Part shown: positions 36,400 to 45,895 of the stretch, one piece after another
Layout of the letters: every line of letters starts with the position of its first letter
How positions within the stretch are numbered: position 1 is the stretch's first letter
Assembly (NCBI GenBank): GCA_017607445.1
Contig: JAEVHH010000002.1
Coordinates: 1,054,001-1,118,000 of the forward strand
Source of the DNA: Histoplasma ohiense
Taxonomy: Eukaryota > Ascomycota > Eurotiomycetes > Onygenales > Ajellomycetaceae
Reading direction: 5' to 3'
Length of the DNA stretch: 64,000 bases
Position numbers and translations under genes: made by a program
Notes under the pieces: generated by a model
What the model saw: only the letters and a program-made list of their open reading frames with translations
The model's database searches: none
What the model was told of the DNA's origin: nothing

Positions 36400-36924
36400 T
36401 AGTTATATGAGGTGAAGAACAGACAGAACGGTTAACTTACTGCTGTCGACTTCGTAGGTAATATTAATTTGGGAGTTGGCGGCTTTGCTTTGTTTTCATA
36501 TTGCAAAGCCCATTGCTGAAATTGAAGGCGATGCGACAATCGCTCCCCAAGTGCTATAAATCATATACTCAGCAGCAAACGCGAATCATAAAATAGGGCG
36601 GCTGGTTCTGATATTATCCATATATTGAATAACTATGCAACTGCCAATTGAACAATGCAGTCGTCAGGTTAAGTCGAGTTGTATTTTTTTTTTTTTTTTG
36701 AAGTGCACAAACCATTTCTCGTGTCACTTTCGCGCCTAGCCACAACGCGTCAACCGTAGCCGCCGATGCCTGTCATCAACATCCATTTTAAAACTTCAAG
36801 TGGTTCTGCTGAACAACACGGCATTTTCTCCGTGTTCAAGAAGAAAAACATGAAGATTGAGTATAGAGTATAGCCCTCCTTGTCGAGTTATTACTAATTG
36901 ATACATTATCACGATTCCGTCGCC
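36400..36924. other. Divergent promoter between MCM10 and RNase H2B genes
   Basis: About 525 bases between two outward-facing genome-maintenance genes. A T-run of 18 lies near 36683-36700, and ACGCG occurs near 36745. No other gene was found. Confidence 0.6.
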
Positions 36925-38301
36925 ATGAGAACAAGATCGCTGCCCTCCAGAAGCTCAACCAACCCCGAGACATGCAAAACAGCTCTTCCAGAACCTTCAA
37001 AACCCCTCAAAGCACTCATTCTACCATGCGATGCGACTGAAGAGGCTCGGTTCATTTTACTTGAGAACCCTCGAAGCGGTGCTCTTTGTCGATATTATTT
37101 CTGTCCCAAACTAGGGCTATATGAGTTTACGGCTATATCCTCTACTTCTCCAAGGAGCACTCTATTCACCACGACGAAGTCCGCCACGAGTCTAGTAGCT
37201 GATAACCAAGAGCATGTTGTACGAAATAATTCTAGTAATATGGTGGTCGGGGACGTTAGCACAGAAAACAACGAAATCATTCCGCAAATGGTTGAAAATC
37301 GAATACCAACGAAAGCGACGATTGCTAAACAGTCGCAAATGTTCGTCGCAACGCCGGTGGACATCCTCTTTTTCCTCCTGCCCATATTAGCGCCAACTCG
37401 CGGAAATTCAACCTCCCGGAAACGCTTTCAGCCCCTGGATGATATGCTCGATTCCCAAGATACGGCCTCAAAAAGCCTGAAACACATCTTGTCTGTACAG
37501 TTCAGAGAAAAGGTGGAAGCGAGAATGACGGTTATATGTGACACTGTCGAAGCTGGGGAGACAATGTACAGGCTCAATGAGGATAAATTGCTTAGGGAAT
37601 TGATTTTCAAGGCTGAGCGGATGGCGGCGGGCGGACTTCCTCAGAGTTTGGAAGAGCGGTTTATACAGAGGGCATTAGAACTCCCAGTTCTCAGCGTGAA
37701 AAGAGATGATCTTCCAACAACTTCGACTTCACCAAACCCCTCTGACGCGACCGATGATACAAATAATCCCGTTGAAACTTCTCAACAGAAGTCCGAGTTA
37801 CAGTCATCGAGTTCCACTACACCAACTGCAACCCCGTCGGCTTCTTTTACTGCGTCTGATGTTTCTACACCAAACACTGCAACCACACCCCCTACAAAAG
37901 ACTCACCGCCTAATTGCGACGTGCGCCACTTACTCCGAGTCCGCACGGCGATATCCTTTTTAGCATCGTCATACCTACCTAAACACCTCTCATCCCGAGT
38001 GGAAACTCTTCTCAACAATCCCGAAACGAGCCCCAAAGATTTTTCTCCCCTTACCCAACATTTAAAACTCGTCGCGGAAATGCGCGCCAAAGCAGTAGCG
38101 TCTCGTTCAATGGGTGATTTTTCCCACAAACGGAGGGTTGAGGATGATGAAGAAGTGGAAAGAAAAGCGGAGAAAAAGCGAAAGAAGGAAGAAGAAGAGA
38201 GGAAGAAGAAGATGGGGGAATCGAGGGCGGTGAGAGATTTGAAAAAGGTAAATGTCTCCGGGATGAAGAAGCTGAGTGCCTTTTTCCAGAAGAAAACTTA
38301 G
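36925..38301 (+). CDS. Ribonuclease H2 subunit B
   Basis: A single exon of 458 residues. RNase H2 removes ribonucleotides and RNA-DNA hybrids; subunit B forms the triple barrel with subunit C and tethers the enzyme to PCNA. The N-terminal barrel shows RFILLENPRSGALCRYYFCPKLGLYEF, then the conserved MFVATPVDILFFLLPIL and FQPLDDML. The helical part includes TMYRLNEDKLLRELIFKAERMA and, after a Ser/Thr-rich insert of about 80 residues, LRVRTAISFLASSYLP. The C-terminus is a Lys/Glu coiled coil ending in GMKKLSAFFQKKT, a PIP-box-like PCNA motif. The ATG at 36925 is the first in frame. Confidence 0.9.
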   Translation: MRTRSLPSRSSTNPETCKTALPEPSKPLKALILPCDATEEARFILLENPRSGALCRYYFCPKLGLYEFTAISSTSPRSTLFTTTKSATSLVADNQEHVVRNNSSNMVVGDVSTENNEIIPQMVENRIPTKATIAKQSQMFVATPVDILFFLLPILAPTRGNSTSRKRFQPLDDMLDSQDTASKSLKHILSVQFREKVEARMTVICDTVEAGETMYRLNEDKLLRELIFKAERMAAGGLPQSLEERFIQRALELPVLSVKRDDLPTTSTSPNPSDATDDTNNPVETSQQKSELQSSSSTTPTATPSASFTASDVSTPNTATTPPTKDSPPNCDVRHLLRVRTAISFLASSYLPKHLSSRVETLLNNPETSPKDFSPLTQHLKLVAEMRAKAVASRSMGDFSHKRRVEDDEEVERKAEKKRKKEEEERKKKMGESRAVRDLKKVNVSGMKKLSAFFQKKT

Positions 38302-39100
38302 GCAATGTGACGGAGTAATAAATCCCAGGTTATCAATATAAGGCGTGGATCAAGTATGTGACGTTATTAGAGTTGTGCCATGACATGCCTTTGGATACTC
38401 CAATCACTACGGCCGGTTTTATATCCTCCCTGACAAGCCAGGAACGTTGAAACTTACGACAGAAGCGGCCTTTTTTTGTCCGAACTGTCACTTGCTCGCC
38501 CTTTGGTGGGCGGATTTATTATTTATTTTCCCTGACAACGTCTGACAACGTCACCGCCACTCTCCTGCGTGAACCCTGATAAAACAACCAGCACAATGAG
38601 GGGCGTTTTTCACGTCTTTTCCCGCTAGTTTGCCAAGGGTCCGCTGCCTGGACCCATCAAGACTCCCTGTCTCGAGCTGAAAACAATCCCACAACCCCTC
38701 CTCCATGGTGAGGAATGGTTTGGTGGTGCTGTCAACATCCATACATCTCCAACTCAATTATCCAACTCAATTATCGGTAACTATTCACTCTACGAGCGGT
38801 CTGGGAACTTTAACTACCGTAGTAGCATGTGATACAATTATATGTTCAATATTATTATATTCATTAGTTCTATAGATAATGGTTACCACCTATTAGTCCG
38901 TACGTCAGCCAAATGCAGATTAAAAGGCCTCGCTCCAATCCGGAGTCACCCTTGACGTATATATGCAAGCCATCGGTTTAAATATTGTTTAAATTAGTCC
39001 ACACATGTATAACACTGAGCGCATAAGGCCAGTCAATAGCGCAGGACATCCAAAGTCTCCTTAATAGCTGTTCCCGTATACGCAGCAAAAGCAGAAACTT
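38302..39100. other. 0.8 kb spacer between convergent gene ends
   Basis: This holds the 3' UTRs of the RNase H2B gene (plus) and galactokinase (minus). Two short perfect direct repeats are visible: TCTGACAACG near 38530-38550 and CCAACTCAATTAT near 38748-38773. No gene was found. Confidence 0.6.
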
Positions 39101-40843
39101 CTAAGCACTCTCCGAGATGGCGGCGCCGGAGATCCTAATATCCATGGAAGAAAAAAGTTAGGGATGACACGCCGTGAGCAAATTGTCCCGTACAACACAA
39201 CTAAATGGAAAATGAAGTGACAGTGAGGGGAGTATACTTACAAAAACGTGCCGTTCGAAGGCTTGCTAATAACTATAGCTTCCTCCAACTTTTCCTGGCT
39301 GATATCCGGAAACTTCTTATAGTAGTACTCTTTCTTCAAAGCCTCCGTCACGTCAGCAACCTTTTCCTGCGGGACCATATGCACCGTACATCCACCCCAA
39401 CCTGCGCCCGTCACTCGACTTCCTAGAGCGCCAGCTCGAAGAGCTATTTCGCAAATGTTATCTACCTCGGGGCAAGTGCAGTCATACAGGTCTCGGCACG
39501 ATGCCATCGACTCATTCAGCAATTGGCCCAGGTACTTCACATTATGCTCGTCTAGATGGCCCTGCTTCTGGGAACGAGAGAGACATGACTTGAAATCAAG
39601 AACACGTCTTGCTTCTTTAAAGCAATGTAGCGCACGTTGGCGCAGAAGAAAGTGTTCCGCTTGCACAGGGAAAGTAGAGAGGAATTGTTTCTCGAGGTCC
39701 GAGACGGATATGCCCAACAATGCAGCAACATCCTCACGCGTGTAGCCTTCTTCCTTGGTCAACGTATCCGCGGCAACCATGATAATAGAGTCGAGTTGGT
39801 ATTCAAGCGGGTCTTGAAGACGGCCCTCCTTGCGCATGAGTTCCTCGTGGAAGTTACGCAGGCTGTAGCCTAGTGAGCTACAGTCCTTAGGGAGGAAGAG
39901 GTTGTGCATCTTAGCGAGGACGACGGTCGCTAGAGTGCATTCAGCAACGCGCAAGTTGTAGTGTCGTGGTGCTGTTTCGGCCTTGTTAGATGTGACGAAG
40001 CTTTGGGCCATGAGGAAGGTTATTTCTGGGTGGGCTTTGGGAACGGGAATGTGTTCGAAATGGAAGGAGGGGAAAAAGCGAACGTAGAGGAGATAGCCGC
40101 GGAGGGAAAATATGGACGCCGCTTGATCCATTCTATGATCGTGGTCAGCTATAAGGTGCCTGCTTCGATTTACGAGAAGCTTACCCTCCAGAATATACTC
40201 CAACAGAACGCTCCGAAACGATAGCTATATCTTGAAGCTCTTGCTTCGAAATATCATAGCCATTTGCCTTTACTCCAGCCAGCGCGCTAGAACAGACGAA
40301 GGCGGCACTACTAGATATTCCTCCACCAGGAGGCACATTGCCATCCACCAGCACCTCAAAACTAACGGGTGTGAAGTCCCCAACCTGATTCTTTTCTCGT
40401 AGTAATTTCAAGGCCACTCGCAGCCCAGCCTTGAAATAGTTTATCCACTCATGTTTCGCGCTGTCGATTTCAACATCTTTATCCTTAGGGATGGTGAATT
40501 GCCCACTAGCGAACTTTGTACCATTGGTATTAGCCACTTTCGCCCAAGATTCTTGGGTCTTCTCTGCCGGATGAACTTTAACAGCTATGAGGACATCGAC
40601 GCTGACGGCGGTTGGTAAGACATCGTAGAGCGAGTAGTCGATATGTTCGCCGATGATGTTGACTCTGCCGGGGCTCCGCGCGACGAAATCCGGTGAGGCA
40701 CCGTAGAGCTTCTTGAACGTGGCAATGAAATTGGTCCAGCGGAGTTTCTGGTCAGAAGATATGCTAACTCCACCAACTGGGTCGGTCGAGTAGACATCCG
40801 CGATAGATTCTGTTTGTGGGACAAGCTCGCCTGGGGAATTCAT
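39101..40843 (-). CDS. GAL1: Galactokinase
   Basis: The model is complement(join(39101..39134,39242..40132,40185..40843)), 527 residues, the usual fungal length. The enzyme phosphorylates galactose at C1 in the Leloir pathway. The galactose-binding signature is GRVNIIGEHIDY at residues 59-70. The ATP-binding GHMP motif is PPGGGISSSAA at about 171, and the third motif is GAGWGGCTVH at about 460. The first splice restores VYSGGMDQAAS, whose Asp is the catalytic-base position of the family. The end is less sure: the main exon could read through to a stop at 39238 (after NGTFL), but that stop lies inside a strong donor (GTAAGTAT), and a 34-base exon ending at 39101 gives ISGAAISESA. The start at 40843 is the first ATG in frame. 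No other galactose gene lies nearby. Confidence 0.9.
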
Positions 40844-41770
40844 GATGGTTTTTGGAGTAGTCCGTGGCGGGGCACTCACATGCAACTCGAGAAGCTGGCT
40901 TGTTCTTTCTTACTTAGCTAAAAGGCAGCTTGTGATGGAAAATGAGGAGGTGGCCGAAATACCATTGAGTCCGGATCAGTTTGTCTTAGTATCTGAGTCG
41001 CATATACGGTAAGATGACGGAATTGATCCATGGACACTCCTTAACCTGCGCTCCAGAGCTGGTTGCAATTCCAACCTTGAAGTGAGGTCAGCCAAGGGGT
41101 GCAGCACGTGATTGATGAGAGATTCCCCTCACAGATTTACCCACCCGAAAGCAGCATGAATACATGGCGACTGACACTTGTTTTGGATTTGCTGTCCATA
41201 GGTACAATTTTGGAGTAAACCGGTCGAGAGGAGAAAGTGGAATATATCAAAAATCAAATGAAGGAAAACGGAGCCCGAGAAAATTATCCCGAAATGGGTC
41301 TTTTTCAAAAAGATATTTCAGAAGTGATCCCTAACGACACAATAAAAGCAGTAGCAGCTGCTGCTGCAAAAAATCAACAATAAAAAGGTCGAAAGGAACA
41401 GTGGCCTTTCTCTCGAGTCTCAAATTTGCGAAATGAAATGGAACCGTATAACGCGCTATGCTAATGACCGAGAACATACCCAAGCGGCTTCAGATCCGAC
41501 CCTCTAACAGGAGGCGAAAATCAAAATCAATAAGGACAAACGTAGAGAAATAGATAAAATTTAAAAGAATGCGAAGGGGTATTAAGAGTCTGTTGGATAT
41601 ATCGAGAAGAATATTACAAATGCTGTACCATGCATTTTTAATGGGATCATTGATCATTTATATCTGCCCAGAACCCGTCAAGAGAGTGGCTTTTGAGCAA
41701 ATACGCGATGACTGCAGTTGATAGTTAGCCTTTGAATCTTGTTTTCTCCAATGTTAGCAAAGACTACTCC
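40844..41770. other. Spacer: galactokinase promoter and methyltransferase 3' UTR
   Basis: About 930 bases between two minus-strand genes. A TTCAGAAGTGA-like stretch and a CAG/CTG-type run (GCAGTAGCAGCTGCTGCTGC near 41350) are visible. No gene was found. Confidence 0.6.
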
Positions 41771-42830
41771 TTACACTGTGGTGTACATATGGTAGTCCAT
41801 ATTCTTCAGATCGTTTCTTGCCCCAGCAAGCAAGGCCTGTATCATGATGTTGTCCCAGTTCAACACCTTCGAAAAGAGAGCCAGGGCGTATGGCTCCAAA
41901 GACTCCGACATGGCCATCTGCATATAATTCCCGAGTTTTTTCAATTTCTTGTCTGACGACCAAGGCGACAGTGGTATTTTCCGGTTATCCTCCCCAACGT
42001 TCGTGAAGCCCGCTTCTTGCACAAACTCCTTAAACTTGCCTGCGACATTGACCGGTTTGCCGAATGATTCGGACGCTTCTCCCAAGAGAGTCTGGAACTG
42101 ATTATACGCAGAAGATTCGGGAAGGCTGTTGTCGTCGGTCGATGCCCAAGCATCGAATTCAGCCAGCTCTATCCAACCCCCCGGTGCCAAATTATCATAT
42201 GCCTGTTTTAACAACCGCGACCAATTTGCTATCGCTCCGCCCATTCCCCGAATATGGATGAAGTCAAACGGTTGGGTGTACTGCCAATCCTCCTCGGCAT
42301 CATCGACTTCGAACTGCAGATTTTCGGGGATATAGCCGGGTTGTATGGCAGAAAGATCAGACCCGATAACTTTGGCGGCGGGGTGCGCATCGGCAAAATC
42401 TATCGCCCACTATTTCGAAGGTCATGAAACGAATTAGTTGTTACCCGAATCCAGACATCGATGAAGGGCGATAAAGGATATAACATGTCTACTCACAATT
42501 CCCGTACCACATCCAATATCAAGAGTGCGCCCAACGGTCTTTGGGATTGGGGCACGGTAAAGTTCGCCATCATAACTGAGCAGGAACAAGTGGTGCATCA
42601 AATCCAAGCGCTCTTGTTCTTCCTCGTCGTTCGGCATAAAGTATTCACCTGCATGGTAGGCATGGTATCTTCGATGTCCAAAATATCTGTAGAATCGTGG
42701 GGATAAGAGGTTTAGCTGCAAATATTGGAACTAATCAGTGGCTAAAGGGTAGAGTAGGGACAACTAACTCGTAATGGCGAATGCTGGAGGTGAGGGAATA
42801 TGTTTCATCGTCGTCCATGGATGCGAACAT
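41771..42830 (-). CDS. LaeA-like class I SAM-dependent methyltransferase
   Basis: The model is complement(join(41771..42409,42497..42686,42769..42830)), 296 residues (292 if the second ATG at 42818 is used). The fold shows motif I LDIGCGTGIW completed by splicing, followed by AIDFADAHPAAKVIGSDLS (acidic loop) and QFEVDDAEEDW. The product-side motif is NLAPGGWIELAEFDAW. The first splice restores HYEYFGHRRYHAYHAGEYFMPND, the N-terminal block seen in fungal LaeA/TAM-type methyltransferases. LaeA itself is a nuclear regulator of secondary metabolism, but most relatives are uncharacterised or act inside biosynthetic clusters. The gene is divergent from the PKS across about 3 kb, so a role in tailoring or regulating its product is possible but not shown. 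Confidence 0.83.
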
Positions 42831-43089
42831 CAACTCAAGACGGATACGATAGTATTCAGGTAACTATGTATTTAAAATATCAAGATTTAAATCGTGGGTT
42901 TCAGTGCGTTGTGAGGAGGTGGTTGGCTTGTGTTTTCCCGAGAGAGCGGTCGATACCAAGGATGTGGTTTCCCCATGCTCCTGGCAGGAGAATTACAGGA
43001 ACACGATTGAACTAGCTAGTAAGGAATAGGAGAGTCGGAATAAAATTGCCACGCACTTCTGCAGGCTATTCTACGCTGGGTACGGGCTA

Positions 43090-43437
43090 GAGGCGGGGGA
43101 CTGGGTCTGTTCACCCATCCAAGGACAAAGAGAGCGAAGGAGAGGTCAGAAAGGCTGTTGCACGTGACAAACATATCGTGGCTCAATATTTCCCTTCGGA
43201 GAAATCGACAGCACAGAGGCCCGGGGGAGGCGGTCTGGCAATGGATTTCGAGGGATTTCAGAGAAGACTGAAGGCGCCGTCGATAAAACTAAGACTCCAA
43301 GCAAGACGGTGGAGCTTGAAGGGCGCGGCAAACCCAGCAAAACGATCAACTTTAATATTGTGCTCACGGCTGGTGGCACTTGGGAGCAGGACTTTTGGGA
43401 AGAGATCAGCGAGTTCCGGCGTGATGGAAAACAATAG
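43090..43437 (+). pseudogene. Possible decayed gene fragment (two overlapping coding-like frames)
   Basis: One frame, opening after a TAG near 43090, reads KDKESEGEVRKAVARDKHIV and continues to MDFEGFQRRL. A second frame, shifted, reads SEKTEGAVDKTKTPSKTVEL, then GRGKPSKTINFNIVLTAGGT, then WEQDFWEEISEFRRDGKQ, and stops at 43435-43437. Both have charged, protein-like composition, and the second lacks any ATG. This would fit a gene broken by a frameshift or truncation. I do not recognise the family, and chance open frames remain possible. Confidence 0.3.
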
Positions 43438-45605
43438 CCGTGGCAATTGACAGATACCTGGCTGCAACATTATCCGTGACAAAGGTAACAGGGCATCCTT
43501 CACGACGTGGTGGCTGCGTCGCAAAGTCTAGTGGGAACTTAAGTGGAGGTGCTATGACTGCCAGTAAACCCTCTTGGGTATTAGTCAACACAAGCATGCC
43601 CACGCACGAATCGGCAAGCCAGCTCTCCATCCGCTGCTGGACAAGAGCAGTCCCCCGTGAAGGTGGTGCATTGCGTCGCATCCATGATCCACCTGATTCT
43701 AGGTACTCGGTAACCCAACGTTTTCCTGGCCTTCAGCAAGCAACAGAGGGAGCAGAGCATGTTGCTTACCTCTTTGATCCTTGGACACGGGCCAGGCTGG
43801 GGCCCCATCCCATTGGCTCAACGCCGCTCCACACTACCCAGAGACTGGGAATGGCCCGAGAGGATGCCACGGCCCATGGCCCATGGGACAGGTCTTGCAG
43901 GCTTGGACTGATTATTTTTAATTTGCTGGCGTTCGCTAGGCCCTTTCTGGACCTGTTTGCGGTTATGGGCTCTCCCCTCCTCTGGCTCCAGGCTGGCCTG
44001 GCTGTGCGTGTCAGGCAGCTCCCAGGCTTTCAAATTCCGGATTGCGTGAAGTTACTCTGTCAGACCCTGCAAATAATATTATCAGTGCCATGACATCCAG
44101 GGTTAACAGTCCAGGAGCCATGGCCGCCTGCGCCCAACCCTCAAAAAGTCAAACCATGATGTTGCAGTTTTGCTAGACACTTCTAGGAAGGAATTTCGAC
44201 CATCAGAACCAGTCCGTTGGCCAATAACCAGCCCACTGGCACAGACCAAGTTCCCTGCTGGATCCGGATTTAAACACCAGCTTCGTTTCCGCCTCTTCCG
44301 CTCGTTCATTGGCCTTTTTTTGCTGTTCTTGTTCATTCAGTTGCGAAAAATAATAATTCAGAAAAAGCACGATATCCATTCCATAAAAAAGCAATGACAG
44401 ATCATGTGTATGAAGCCCGAAGTTGACAGTACACAGGAAATTGAACCACTTGGAAGCATTCAAGGATAATGCTTGCTTGGTTGCACAGAGGAGATCAAAA
44501 GATGGTTCAGCCATGTGTCCGATTTTGAGCCCCATCACCTCCTGCCGCAACGAAGGTTAATCCGGCCGGCCGAGAATCAGACCTGTATTTCAGCTCATGG
44601 TTCTTGCGCTCACCCACAACCCTCAACTAGGCATCGGATAGGATGTTGGACCATGTGGGTGCAGATGCGGCCATCAGAACCATGTCCGGGTTTTGGCGCT
44701 ATCCTGTAGCGCGGACCCCAAGTTGCGCTCACCATTGGCCCAGTTGACTCCCTAAACGACATACGCACTACTGCAAGTTGCGACTGGAAAAATTAATCAT
44801 TGCACCCTTGTCCATGAAGCATATTGCATGCAGCTACCGTATGGGTCCACATCCCATGGGATATTTGAACCCAGAAAACATTCCACGCTGTATGATCAAA
44901 ATATTCTGACTCGGGCGGTTAACGCCGAAGCTGAAACCGTTGTCACCTTGGATTGCTTGAAGGATATCTCAAGGTTACAACTACACCACGGACATCCATT
45001 TTCCACTCCTCCCGCGATATCTTCAGGAACTGAAAATGGCTCCGTATTGATACAGAAGGATCTCTGGCCAAGTTTGTTCAGATGTGCAGGAATTTTTACT
45101 TCGTACTAAGTGGGTTTGCAGCTTATGCGGCGTTACTTTCGGCCCGAAGCCGTTGTTGGTGCATGCCGCGAGTCCCGCAGACTTATATGGAGCTCCACAG
45201 TTGAGCTCCATGGCAGTTTGTCCCTCAAGTCCACGCTTTAGTCTTCCTTAGCTGAGTTTAGTCAATCCAAAACACAGCTCTTTTGCTACAAAAGCCCCTT
45301 GTGAAAGTGACGTGGCTCCAACATTGCAACCTTGACGAAGCATTCCCCGATACAACTGCAAGTTCGCGGGTTTTACACTGTCTTCTGCTGGGGAGATTTC
45401 CCTTTAGAGCGCTTTGCGCTCATAGAACTCTTGGTCTCCATCGTTTCCCCGCATCCCTCAAGTTACGACTGGCCAAGTTCCCAACGATCCCTCATCGTCC
45501 ATTAAAAATCAAGAATGGACAATACGTGGCCTGAACTGATTGATTTTTGGGGGTGATAATGATGGACAAGGCTTATGCAAGGCTCTCTGATGAGCGGAGG
45601 GTGAG

Positions 45606-45643
45606 AGGGGTAGGGGAGGGGTAGGGGAGGGGTAGGGGAGGGG
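45606..45643 (+). repeat. G-rich tandem repeat, 11-base unit, G-quadruplex-capable
   Basis: Three copies of AGGGGTAGGGG in tandem followed by AGGGGA, giving seven G4 runs separated by 1-2 bases on the PKS coding strand. It lies about 50-90 bases upstream of the TATA box. The sequence fits the general rule for intramolecular G-quadruplexes; formation and effect are inference. Confidence 0.85.
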
Positions 45644-45694
45644 AAGCGCGGGAAAAGCAAGATTCAGATCGGTGCTGGGTTCAGATGTCGTGGA

Positions 45695-45702
45695 TATATA
45701 AA
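45695..45702 (+). promoter_or_regulatory. TATA box of the PKS gene
   Basis: TATATAAA lies 194 bases upstream of the PKS ATG at 45896. An ATG at 45702 immediately after the box opens a 66-codon frame ending at 45902, overlapping the PKS start. Transcription starting the usual distance after a TATA box would exclude it. Confidence 0.55.
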
Positions 45703-45895
45703 TGGACGAGACACCCGTGGGAGGAGAATGTTTTATCGAGGCCATTATTAGCTATCTCCCGGATAGGGGGTGTAAATTCCCCACTATTCTTGACAAGACC
45801 AGGGATCTAGAGTATCATCGTTTCAAAGCACAGAGCATCCGTCCGAAAGCTAAACCACCCTTAAGCTTCGCCTTCTTTCCATTTTTAGAGCGTTT

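Larger units (their letters stand above)
42831..45895. other. 3 kb gene-poor spacer between the methyltransferase and the PKS
   Basis: No intact gene could be supported. Two overlapping open frames at 43090-43437 look coding-like and may be a decayed gene. Frames at 43440-44093 (plus) and 44203-44550 (minus) lack motifs. Short repeated words occur in the PKS-proximal part (CAAGTT(G/A)CGACTGG at 44773-44787 and 45459-45472), possibly promoter elements. A G-rich repeat and TATA box lie near the PKS. Confidence 0.55.

Noticed and set aside
42721..42769. Methyltransferase exon continuing as LNLLSPRFYRYFG
   Set aside because: That frame needs a non-consensus donor. Splicing to the AG before 42686 gives HYEYFGHRRYHAY, the expected family block.
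43440..44093. 217-codon plus-strand open frame
   Set aside because: It opens with GTG, has no recognisable motif and mixed composition; no promoter or splice support.
44203..44550. 115-codon minus-strand open frame with a hydrophobic stretch and a Glu/Gln helix
   Set aside because: It looks slightly protein-like, but no family is recognised and no start or exon context is convincing.
45606..45643. CRISPR-like or telomere-like repeat
   Set aside because: Only three 11-base units without spacers; a simple tandem repeat.
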